From contig JAFWKV010000009.1 of NCBI GenBank assembly GCA_017511265.1, positions 1 through 41,221 on the forward strand: 41,221 bases of DNA. The letters are read 5' to 3'. The notes below the pieces were generated by a model that saw only the letters and a list, made by a program, of their open reading frames with translations, did no database searches and was not told the DNA's origin. The translations under genes and the position numbers were made by a program. The stretch is from Clostridia bacterium (lineage in GTDB: Bacteria; Bacillota; Clostridia; TANB77; CAG-508). Of the stretch, positions 8,341 through 14,279 are shown in pieces (position 1 is the stretch's first letter; each line of letters begins with the position of its first letter).

Positions 8341-8368
8341 TTGCCTGTAATAGGTAAATATTTATTAT
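8341..8368 (+). promoter_or_regulatory. Putative promoter of the small hydrophobic toxin-like gene
   Basis: TTGCCT, a 16-bp spacer and TATTAT precede the conserved leader that begins near 8380. It mirrors the stronger promoter on the other side of the cassette. Confidence 0.4.
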
Positions 8369-8453
8369 ATACTACTATCATAGGAAATGAGAATTGCGGA
8401 TGTGGTTGCCACTTTTATTCCACGATTTCTTTCGTGAGAACGGAGGTGGTGCT

Positions 8454-8564
8454 ATGATAGAAGCTGTTTTATTAGCAATAATATACATACTTTTATTTGG
8501 CTTAGTTGTCGAAACTATTATAGTATTTGCCTTAATTATATTTATAGTATTTTTAAGCAAATAG
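8454..8564 (+). CDS. Small hydrophobic peptide, candidate type I toxin
   Basis: A 36-residue peptide that is almost entirely one membrane helix: M-I-E-A-V-L-L-A-I-I, one central Glu (V-V-E-T), and a final S-K. An excellent Shine-Dalgarno (CGGAGGTGG) precedes the ATG. Upstream is a leader of about 75 nt with a small hairpin (CACGA/TCGTG at 8421-8436). A bidirectional terminator follows immediately, and a perfect sigma-A promoter reads back towards it from the other side. This is the arrangement of type I toxin-antitoxin loci (short membrane peptide controlled by an antisense RNA). Toxicity is inferred; the peptide is not one I can match to a named family. Confidence 0.55.
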   Translation: MIEAVLLAIIYILLFGLVVETIIVFALIIFIVFLSK

Positions 8565-8569
8565 ACAAT

Positions 8570-8612
8570 AAAAAAACACATCTGTAACTTGCCCAGTTCG
8601 GTGTGTTTTTTT
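8570..8612. terminator. Bidirectional terminator shared by the toxin mRNA and antisense RNA
   Basis: AAAAAAACACA (8570-8580) pairs with TGTGTTTTTTT (8602-8612). The inner loop has a further AACT/AGTT pairing. A run and T run on either side allow termination in both directions. Confidence 0.75.
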
Positions 8613-8656
8613 ACATATCAATTAGGCAACCACGTTTGTGGTTTTTCATTTCCTAT
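8570..8656 (-). ncRNA. Candidate antisense RNA (type I antitoxin)
   Basis: From the minus-strand promoter at 8663-8691 transcription would start near 8656 and stop at the bidirectional terminator at 8570, giving an RNA of about 85 nt. It contains a CCAC-AAAC-GTGG hairpin and is fully complementary to the 3' end of the toxin-like mRNA. Existence is inferred from promoter and terminator. Confidence 0.5.
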
Positions 8657-8662
8657 ATATAT

Positions 8663-8691
8663 ATTATACTCAAATTTTCTGAGGTTGTCAA
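8663..8691 (-). promoter_or_regulatory. Perfect consensus promoter reading towards the toxin-like gene
   Basis: On the minus strand: TTGACA, 17-bp spacer, TATAAT. No minus-strand protein gene lies downstream, so it should drive a non-coding RNA. Confidence 0.75.
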
Positions 8692-8701
8692 TGAATTTTG
8701 G

Positions 8702-9135
8702 ATTTAAGTTTCGGGATTTTGCAAAAATAATTTTAAAATTATAATTAAATTGGTAAAATATGTATAATTAATCGTATGTTTTACCAGTTTAATTATTTTT
8801 ATATTCACTTAGTAGTGCTATTAAGCCTATTGCATATTTTACCATCATATTCAAGTTATTTATAGACTTTAGTGTCCTTACTCTAAAGTTCTCAAAATGA
8901 TATTCCTGTTTTTTTAAATTTGAAGTATTCTTCTACTTTTTTTAGAAAAATTAGCAATTTCTCTTTTCATTTGATAAGTATTTGTGGAAAAACCTCCATT
9001 TTTTGTTTAGTAGTAATTTTTTTTTAGCAACTAAATTATACCAAACAAACGAGGTTTTTTCTTTATTTTTAACGAAATTTTTTCATTTTGTGGATAACAT
9101 ATCTGTATTTTTTCAAAAAATCCCGAAACTTAAAT
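8702..9135 (-). mobile_element. Internally deleted insertion sequence with intact terminal repeats
   Basis: The ends are perfect 19-bp inverted repeats (8702-8720 and 9117-9135; ATTTAAGTTTCGGGATTTT). On the minus strand the interior holds the remains of a transposase. A stretch near 8990-8950 reads G-G-F-S-T-N-T-Y-Q-M-K-R-E-I. A stretch near 8935-8800 reads E-Y-H-F-E-N-F-R-V-R-T-L-K-S-I-N-N-L-N, the C-terminal region of DDE transposases of the IS4/IS1634-like kind, and ends at a stop. The middle, including most of the catalytic domain, is missing and the frame is shifted between the two parts. At 434 bp it is a non-autonomous, MITE-like derivative. Family assignment is from memory of the F-E-x-F-R-V-R motif. 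Confidence 0.7.
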
Positions 9136-9139
9136 TTAC

Positions 9140-9205
9140 ATGTATGCAATGGGAATAGGAGGAGAAATGGCTGTTGCTGGAATGGTTACCTCAGACTACC
9201 TTTAA
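9140..9205 (+). pseudogene. Orphan gene tail next to the IS remnant
   Basis: A 21-codon open frame (M-Y-A-M-G-I-G-G-E-M-A-V-A-G, ending S-D-Y-L) directly abuts the right end of the IS relic and is followed by a good terminator. It looks like the last residues of a lost gene; the family is not recognised. Confidence 0.3.
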
Positions 9206-9215
9206 AGTTCCACTG

Positions 9216-9248
9216 CCGAGTGTAGAAATTTGCACTCGGTTTCTTTTA
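9216..9248 (+). terminator. Intrinsic terminator
   Basis: CCGAGTG (9216-9222) pairs with CACTCGG (9233-9239), followed by TTTCTTTT. It lies 11 bases after the orphan gene tail. Confidence 0.75.
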
Positions 9249-9277
9249 TAAAAAAGCAAACAGAAAATTATGTAGAT

Positions 9278-9306
9278 TTGACAAAGATGAAATAATATGT
9301 TACAAT
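9278..9306 (+). promoter_or_regulatory. Promoter upstream of the GNAT-DUF402 gene
   Basis: TTGACA, 17-bp spacer, TACAAT. The leader to the TTG start is about 160 nt. The same stretch can also be read as a protein remnant (K-L-C-R-F-D-K-D-E-I-I, ending D-K-G-Q-L at 9368), so the promoter may lie in old coding DNA. Confidence 0.5.
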
Positions 9307-9401
9307 AAAAAACATAATTTAAGAGTTTATCTAGGATTATCAAATCCGAGCGATAAAGGACAATTATAATATAGTGATTGTTTACACGAAGTAAGATATA
9401 T

Positions 9402-9451
9402 AAAAGTCTTGCAAGGGAGTCTTAAAGAGATTCTTTTGTGAGACTTATTTT
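9402..9451 (+). promoter_or_regulatory. Attenuator-like hairpin in the leader of the GNAT-DUF402 gene
   Basis: AAGTCTT near 9402 pairs with GAGACTT near 9440, and an inner CAAGGGA pairs with TTCTTTTG. An ATTTTTAT tract follows, 20 bases before the start codon. It could act as a terminator/attenuator; no riboswitch class is recognised. Confidence 0.4.
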
Positions 9452-9472
9452 TATATAAGGAAGGTGTTTAAG

Positions 9473-10285
9473 TTGAATGAAGAAAGATTAAAACTAGTTG
9501 TTCCAACAAATGAATATAAAGAGCAAGTAATGCAATACAGAAAGATATTTTTAGAAAATGATGAATCTTTAGATGGTTGTGCTGGATTACAAGAATGTAA
9601 TACATACGAAGAGTGGATTGATTTTGAGAATAGATTATCAAGAAAACATGGTGAAGGTTATGTTCCATCAGATGTATACTTAGCAATTAGAAAAAGTGAT
9701 AATAAACTTGTTGGAATTATTGATATAAGAAAAGGCTTAACAGATTTTTTATATAATTATGGTGGAAATATTGGCTATAGTGTAATTCCAGATGAAAGAA
9801 GAAAAGGTTATGCAACAGAAATGTTAAAGCAACTTTTACCTAAATGCAAAGCTATAAATTTAAATAGAGTTTTACTTACTTGTGATAAAGAAAACATCGC
9901 GTCTAGTAAAACTATAATAGACAATAATTACAAATGGTTAGAATTTTATGATTATTCCTCAAAAGTAAAACTTACTGCAATTTATGACGAAAACAATGAA
10001 ATTATTGAATGGTATTTTGATATTGCAAGAAAAATTGGTAAAGACAATGGAATACCTTATGAAGATGATTTATATCTTGATGTTGTTGTAACACCTAAAG
10101 GGGAGATTATACTTCTTGATGAAGATGAATTAAAAGAGGCTTATAATAAAAGAGAAATGACAAAAGAAGAATATAAAAATGCTTATAAAGAAGCAGAACA
10201 ATTAATGAATAAATTAAAAAATAATAAAGACAAATTAAAAGAATATACGGATAAATATTTAAATCAATTGCTGGGAGTGATATAA
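9473..10285 (+). CDS. Fusion protein: GNAT acetyltransferase domain + DUF402 domain
   Basis: A 270-residue protein of two unrelated domains. Residues 1-150 are a GNAT N-acetyltransferase with the acetyl-CoA loop R-R-K-G-Y-A-T-E-M-L (109-118) and the usual C-D-K-E-N-I-A-S-S-K helix (137-146). The GNAT sequence stops just after I-I-D-N, short of its normal last strands. From about 153 the text becomes DUF402 (Y-F-D-I-A-R-K 181-187, D-D-L-Y-L-D-V-V 198-205, L-L-D-E-D-E-L 214-220), a family related to nucleoside diphosphatase-like FomD. The TTG at 9473 has AAGGAAGG at good spacing; a GTG at 9464 would overlap it. A deletion joining two genes would give this result, so activity of either half is uncertain. 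Confidence 0.75.
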   Translation: MNEERLKLVVPTNEYKEQVMQYRKIFLENDESLDGCAGLQECNTYEEWIDFENRLSRKHGEGYVPSDVYLAIRKSDNKLVGIIDIRKGLTDFLYNYGGNIGYSVIPDERRKGYATEMLKQLLPKCKAINLNRVLLTCDKENIASSKTIIDNNYKWLEFYDYSSKVKLTAIYDENNEIIEWYFDIARKIGKDNGIPYEDDLYLDVVVTPKGEIILLDEDELKEAYNKREMTKEEYKNAYKEAEQLMNKLKNNKDKLKEYTDKYLNQLLGVI

Positions 10286-10390
10286 ATGATAATAGATAGT
10301 TTTGATAATAAATCAAAGGCAAAAATAAATCCTAAAGTGGAAGGAGAAAAGGAATATTCCGTGTTCAATACAAAGAATATTCCAAACTAG
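10286..10390 (+). pseudogene. Truncated gene start, possibly a nucleoside phosphorylase
   Basis: A 34-codon frame begins directly after the stop of the fusion gene and reads M-I-I-D-S-F-D-N-K-S-K-A-K-I-N-P, which resembles the first residues of clostridial uridine/purine nucleoside phosphorylases. It then runs into an unrelated stretch and stops. It is at most a remnant. Confidence 0.3.
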
Positions 10391-10402
10391 TAGCCTAATT
10401 TA

Positions 10403-10435
10403 TACTGTACAACTTTTGTAGTTCAGTACATTTTT
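10403..10435 (+). terminator. Weak hairpin terminator between convergent genes
   Basis: TACTG...CAGTA (10403-10407 with 10424-10428) extended by AAC/GTT with a 3-nt bulge, followed by CATTTTT. It overlaps the spoVAE stop codon on the other strand. Confidence 0.4.
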
Positions 10436-10821
10436 ACTGCTTCTTTATTTTAGGCTTAGAAATAAGTGAAGCAATATATCCAAAAAATACTGCAGCAGCA
10501 ATGCCACCAGCACTTGCTTTAACACCGCCGGTAAAAGCACCAACAATGCCACTTTCTTTAACAGCTTCAATAGCGCCTTTAGACAAATTATACCCAAAGC
10601 CAGTTAAAGGTACAGTTGCTCCAGCACCAGCGAAATCAACTAAATACTTATATATTCCAAGGCCACCTAAAATACAACCGAACAGTAACATAAGCAACCA
10701 AAATTCTTGCAGGAGTAAGTTTAGTTTTATCAATTAAAATTTGCCCAATAACACATAATAGACCACCAACAACAAAACAACGCAAAAGTTGCATCCAATC
10801 CATATTCATCAAAAAATCCAT
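10434..10821 (-). pseudogene. spoVAE: spoVAE, interrupted by a one-base frameshift
   Basis: SpoVAE is an inner-membrane component of the SpoVA channel that moves Ca-dipicolinate into the forespore. From the ATG at 10821 (GGAGGAG six bases upstream) the frame reads M-D-F-L-M-N-M-D-W, G-G-L-L-C-V-I-G-Q-I-L-I-D-K and T-P-A-R-I-L-V-A-Y-V-T-V, all typical. It then leaves frame near 10680. From there a different frame carries G-C-I-L-G-G-L-G-I-Y, F-A-G-A-G-A-T-V-P-L-T-G-F-G and A-S-A-G-G-I-A-A-A to the stop at 10434. Removing one base in ACCGAAC (10678-10681) restores a normal protein of about 128 residues. It may be a sequencing error or a true mutation. Confidence 0.85.
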
Positions 10822-10837
10822 AATTTACTCCTCCTAA

Positions 10838-11839
10838 TTAAAGCTCAATACTTATTGCATGAGCAATTCCTGGAATTGACTCACCTTGCTGAGAACTTGT
10901 AGCATTCATTAAAGCGCCAGTTGCAATAAGCAAAATTTTTTTGATTTTTTTATCACGTAATTGCTTAAAGAAATATCCAGAAAAAACACTTCCACAGCAT
11001 GCACAACCACTACCTCCAGAATGAGTATCTTGATTTTTTTTATCAAAAATTAAAACACCACAGTCATCATAGTTAGGTTCAATGTTATAACCTTCTTTTT
11101 TAGCTAATTCTGTTAAAATTTCTTTTCCAATGTAGCCCAAATCACCAGTAGCAATTACATCATAATAACTTGGAGCTCGATTAGTATCTTTAAAGTGGGT
11201 TATTAAAGTATCTAAAGCTGCAGGAGCCATAGCAGCTCCCATGCTATTACCATCTTTTATACCCATATCAATAATTTTACCAGGCGTAATATGTGTTACA
11301 AAAGGACCATTGCCTTCTTTGGAAACAATAGCACTCCCAGCACCTGTAACAGTCCACTGGCTAGAAGGTGGACGTTGATTACCAAGCTCTAGAGGAAATC
11401 TAAATTGCTTTTCTGCACTACAAAAATGACTAGAAGTAGCAACAAGCACATTTTTAGCGCAACTTTCAGCTAAGACTGAAGCCAAGGACAAACCTTCAAC
11501 AAAAGTTGAACAAGCACCAAAAATTCCAAAATAAGGAATGTTTGCATCACGTAAGCCAAAACTAGACGAAATACATTGATTTAGTAAATCACCAGCAAAA
11601 CAATAATCAATATCACTTGTAGCAATACCAGATTTTGAAATTACCAAATTTGCAGTTTCTTTAATTATCTTACTTTCAGCTTTCTCCCAAGTACTCTCTC
11701 CCCAAAACTCATCATCCAAACATTGATCAAAATATTTTGCAAGAGGACCATTAGCCTCTTTTGGCCCCACAATACACGCTGTTTCTGAAATTGTTGGGGG
11801 ATTATCAAACTCAATAGTTTGTTTTCCAATTTTTTTCAT
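10838..11839 (-). CDS. spoVAD: Stage V sporulation protein AD
   Basis: A 333-residue soluble SpoVA protein with the thiolase/KAS-III-like fold; in Bacillus it binds dipicolinic acid. Typical stretches are F-G-A-C-S-T-F-V-E-G-L-S-L-A (the thiolase Cys region), Q-W-T-V-T-G-A-G-S-A, M-G-I-K-D-G-N-S-M-G-A-A-M-A-P-A-A and G-G-S-G-C-A-C-C-G-S-V. Length is normal. The ATG at 11839 lies 10 bases after AAAGGAG; a TTG three codons upstream sits too close to it. The gap to spoVAC is filled by the nested palindrome at 11859-11940. Expression is expected in the forespore (sigma-G in Bacillus). Confidence 0.95.
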   Translation of the reverse strand: MKKIGKQTIEFDNPPTISETACIVGPKEANGPLAKYFDQCLDDEFWGESTWEKAESKIIKETANLVISKSGIATSDIDYCFAGDLLNQCISSSFGLRDANIPYFGIFGACSTFVEGLSLASVLAESCAKNVLVATSSHFCSAEKQFRFPLELGNQRPPSSQWTVTGAGSAIVSKEGNGPFVTHITPGKIIDMGIKDGNSMGAAMAPAALDTLITHFKDTNRAPSYYDVIATGDLGYIGKEILTELAKKEGYNIEPNYDDCGVLIFDKKNQDTHSGGSGCACCGSVFSGYFFKQLRDKKIKKILLIATGALMNATSSQQGESIPGIAHAISIEL

Positions 11840-11858
11840 AATAGTCAAACTCCTTTAG

Positions 11859-11940
11859 TGATGTTTTTTGGGACGGGGCAAAAAAACATCACATATATTT
11901 ATTTTAATGATGTTTTTTTGCCCCGTCCCAAAAAACATCA
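11859..11940. repeat. Nested palindromic repeat between spoVAC and spoVAD
   Basis: Two 33-bp arms (11859-11891 and 11908-11940) are perfect inverted repeats of one another with a 16-bp AT-only-like spacer. Each arm is itself a hairpin: TGATGTTTTTT and AAAAAACATCA flank the GC-rich core GGGACGGGGC. The outer end supplies the TGA stop codon of spoVAC. A 26-bp piece of one arm recurs at 41163-41188, so the arm is a dispersed repeat. The G-rich core is foreign to the local base composition. Confidence 0.85.
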
Positions 11941-12408
11941 CACAAGAGTAATAGATTGTGTATTAAGAATCAAATAAACAAGTCCAACAATAATTGAAGT
12001 AGAAATACCAAAAACAAGAACTGGACCTGCAACAGTAAACATCTTACCGCCAACACCCATTATATAACCTTCGGACTTATATTCCATAGCAGGGGAAACA
12101 ACAGAATTAGCAAAACCAGTAATTGGGATAAGAGAACCAGCTCCGGCAAACTTACCAATTTTATTAAACAAATTAAGTCCTGTAAGAAATGCACTAATAC
12201 CAATTAAAATAATAGATACAATAGTTCCAGATATTTCCGTACTTAAACCTCTTTGAGTACATATATTAAGAATAATCTGACCTATTGAACAAATTAGTCC
12301 ACCAACCCAAAAGGCATTTATACAATTTTTAAAAATAGGTGAATTGGGTGATTTTTGATTAACATATTCTTGATACGATTTTTGAGTATCTAACGGATTA
12401 GATTCCAT
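11938..12408 (-). CDS. spoVAC: Stage V sporulation protein AC
   Basis: A 156-residue membrane protein of the SpoVA complex (mechanosensitive-type channel component for dipicolinate transport across the inner forespore membrane). After a soluble N-terminus (about 25 residues with Y-Q-E-Y-V-N-Q-K-S-P) there are about four or five helices. Signature stretches are F-W-V-G-G-L-I-C-S-I-G-Q, F-A-G-A-G-S-L-I-P-I-T-G-F-A-N-S-V-V-S-P-A-M-E (split here as a description) and E-G-Y-I-M-G-V-G-G-K-M-F. AAGGAGG precedes the ATG. The stop codon lies inside the nested palindrome. Confidence 0.95.
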   Translation of the reverse strand: MESNPLDTQKSYQEYVNQKSPNSPIFKNCINAFWVGGLICSIGQIILNICTQRGLSTEISGTIVSIILIGISAFLTGLNLFNKIGKFAGAGSLIPITGFANSVVSPAMEYKSEGYIMGVGGKMFTVAGPVLVFGISTSIIVGLVYLILNTQSITLV

Positions 12409-12420
12409 AACAAATCCTCC

Positions 12421-12633
12421 TTATTTTCTATCTAAATCTACAGTGAAACTTAAATCTAAGTCTACAAAATATTCAGAAATTTTATTGCCATCAATGTTGG
12501 CTCTTTGACTTAAAATTTCTACTGTTTTCAAGTAATCAATACTTTTGGATGCTTCTGCGATTGCTTTAACAATAGCATCCTTCCACGAAACTTGTGACGA
12601 ACCAGTAATAAGTAAATGTTTTTCTATATCCAT
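12421..12633 (-). CDS. Dodecin-family protein at the head of the spoVA operon
   Basis: A 70-residue protein with the dodecin pattern: an N-terminal strand, G-S-S-Q-V-S-W-K-D-A-I-V-K-A-I-A-E-A-S-K-(S) and a final strand pair ending Y-F-V-D-L-D-L-S-F-T-V. Dodecins assemble as hollow dodecamers that bind flavin or CoA. GGAGG is well placed before the ATG. It lies 12 bases upstream of spoVAC, so it should be expressed with the sporulation operon. No convincing sigma-G promoter was found upstream: only a loose match (GTATAA near 12689, ATTATAA near 12660) is present. Confidence 0.8.
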   Translation of the reverse strand: MDIEKHLLITGSSQVSWKDAIVKAIAEASKSIDYLKTVEILSQRANIDGNKISEYFVDLDLSFTVDLDRK

Positions 12634-12738
12634 AACGAACCTCCTAAATCTTTTTACTTATAATTTCCCAAAATTTCATAATTATACTAGAATTTTATTT
12701 GTTTTTATTATAAAATAAATAAAAAAACAGGAGTGTAT

Positions 12739-14082
12739 ATGGACAAAGTAAGAGAAGAAGCAGTAAAATGCTTATATAAAATAGAAAAAGAAAATGCATA
12801 TTCAAATATAATTTTGGACAAAACAATAAAAAACAACCAAAAAAAATTCAATAATAGAGATATAGGACTAATAACAGAACTAGTATATGGAGTAACAAAC
12901 TGGAAGCTAACAATAGACGAAATAATCAAAAAACATTCAAAAATAAAATTAAAAAAAATATCACCGTGGATAATGAACATACTAAGAACAGGAATATACC
13001 AAATTATATTTCTAGATAAAATACCAAAATCAGCAGCAGTAAATGAAAGTGTAAATTTAGCAAAAAAATACGGACACAAAGGAAGCAGTAGTTTTGTAAA
13101 TGCTATATTAAGAAAAGTAGACAAGCAAGATTTAAAAGAACTATATAATATAGAAGACAATATACAAAAAATATCAAAAACAACATCAATGCCAGAATGG
13201 ATAGTAAAAGAACTACTAAAAGAAAAAACACTAGACGAAGTGAACGAAATTTGTAAAAATTCAAATCTAAAACCAAACCTAACAATAAGAGTAAACACAT
13301 TAAAAATAAATGAACAAGAATTGGAAGAAAAATTGAAACAAAACGAAATACAATTTAACAAAACAGAAATAAAAAATTTTCTTACAATAAAAAATGTAAA
13401 ACAAATAGAAAAAATAGACTTATTTAAAGGTGGACTATTTACAGTACAAGACTTATCGGCAGGACTAGTAGCAAATGTGCTAAGCCCTAAGGAAAATGAA
13501 ACTGTATTAGATTGTTGTAGCGCTCCAGGAGGTAAAACAACACACCTTGCAGAGATGATGCAAAACAAAGGCTACATTGAAGCATGGGACATACACGAAC
13601 ACAGAGTAAACCTGGTAAATCAGAATGCCAAAAGACTTGGAATAAAAAATATAAAAACAAAAATAAAAGATGCAACACAATTCGACAAAAACTTAATAGA
13701 AAAATATGATAAATTATTATTAGACGTTCCCTGCTTAGGGCTAGGTGTAATTAAGCATAAGCCAGATATAAAGTGGCAAAGAAAATATGAAGATATACAA
13801 AAAATTTCAGAAATTCAATATAAAATTTTAGAAATATGTTCACAATATCTAAAAAAAGGTGGGGAACTGGTATATTCAACTTGTAGTATTTTAAAAGAAG
13901 AAAATCAAGATATAATTGAAAAATTCTTAAAGCAAAACCAAGAATTTCAATATGGAAACTACAAAGAAATACCGAACTATGAACAAATAAAAAAATTCAT
14001 TATAAAAGACCAATACTTAAGCATTAACGTAAGTAAAGAATACGACGGATTTTTTATTTGTAAATTAAAAAGAAAAATATAA
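12739..14082 (+). CDS. rsmB: 16S rRNA (cytosine-967-C5)-methyltransferase
   Basis: A 447-residue RsmB. Residues 1-135 are the NusB-like RNA-binding domain (R-E-E-A-V-K-C-L-Y, A-A-V-N-E-S-V-N-L-A-K-K-Y, F-V-N-A-I-L-R-K). The C-terminal half is the SAM-dependent methyltransferase with V-Q-D-L-S-A-G-L-V, C-C-S-A-P-G-G-K-T-T-H-L-A (SAM loop), D-V-P-C-L-G-L-G-V (first catalytic Cys) and S-T-C-S-I-L-K-E-E-N (second catalytic Cys). The ATG at 12739 is preferred over the GTG at 12733, which abuts the AGGAG. It is divergent from the dodecin gene and monocistronic. Confidence 0.95.
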   Translation: MDKVREEAVKCLYKIEKENAYSNIILDKTIKNNQKKFNNRDIGLITELVYGVTNWKLTIDEIIKKHSKIKLKKISPWIMNILRTGIYQIIFLDKIPKSAAVNESVNLAKKYGHKGSSSFVNAILRKVDKQDLKELYNIEDNIQKISKTTSMPEWIVKELLKEKTLDEVNEICKNSNLKPNLTIRVNTLKINEQELEEKLKQNEIQFNKTEIKNFLTIKNVKQIEKIDLFKGGLFTVQDLSAGLVANVLSPKENETVLDCCSAPGGKTTHLAEMMQNKGYIEAWDIHEHRVNLVNQNAKRLGIKNIKTKIKDATQFDKNLIEKYDKLLLDVPCLGLGVIKHKPDIKWQRKYEDIQKISEIQYKILEICSQYLKKGGELVYSTCSILKEENQDIIEKFLKQNQEFQYGNYKEIPNYEQIKKFIIKDQYLSINVSKEYDGFFICKLKRKI

Positions 14083-14126
14083 TATTACAGAAATATTACA
14101 TTTACTTTACAATTCTGTTAAATGTG

Positions 14127-14154
14127 TTGACTTTTTTTTAGATAATTGTAAAAT
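14127..14154 (+). promoter_or_regulatory. Promoter of the pilus operon
   Basis: TTGACT, a 16-bp spacer and TAAAAT lie about 125 bases upstream of the pilM-pilN gene. Confidence 0.65.
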
Positions 14155-14201
14155 AAAAGCAATAACACAAGAAAAAAATACAAAAGATTCAAAAAGACCA
14201 C

Positions 14202-14218
14202 AAAAGATAAAATCTTTT
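14202..14218 (+). promoter_or_regulatory. Short hairpin in the pilus-operon leader
   Basis: AAAAGAT-AAA-ATCTTTT followed nearby by GTATTTTTTG. It could be an attenuator, or just the AT-rich leader; too short to decide. Confidence 0.3.
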
Positions 14219-14279
14219 CAAGTATTTTTTGCGTTCAAAAAGCAAAAAATAAAAATGATATTATTCGAAGGAGAAAACA

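Larger units (their letters stand above)
8380..8656. repeat. Inverted-repeat-bounded cassette around the toxin-like gene
   Basis: The left end (from 8380: ATAGGAAATGAGAATTGC, then GTGGTTGCC) and the right end read on the minus strand (from 8656: ATAGGAAATGAAAAACC, then GTGGTTGCC) are the same sequence apart from several changes over about 32 nt. Each lies just downstream of one of the two facing promoters, so both RNAs would begin with nearly the same leader. Confidence 0.6.

Noticed and set aside
9287..9463. Known riboswitch in the leader of the GNAT-DUF402 gene
   Set aside because: No conserved core of a known class is seen, and part of the leader reads as an old protein fragment.
10501..10737. 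Plus-strand frame opposite spoVAE
   Set aside because: It is Pro/Ala-rich mirror text of the spoVAE gene.
12708..13568. Long open frame opposite rsmB (286 codons, minus strand)
   Set aside because: It is Phe/Ser/Cys-rich shadow text opposite an unambiguous RsmB gene and has no ribosome binding site.
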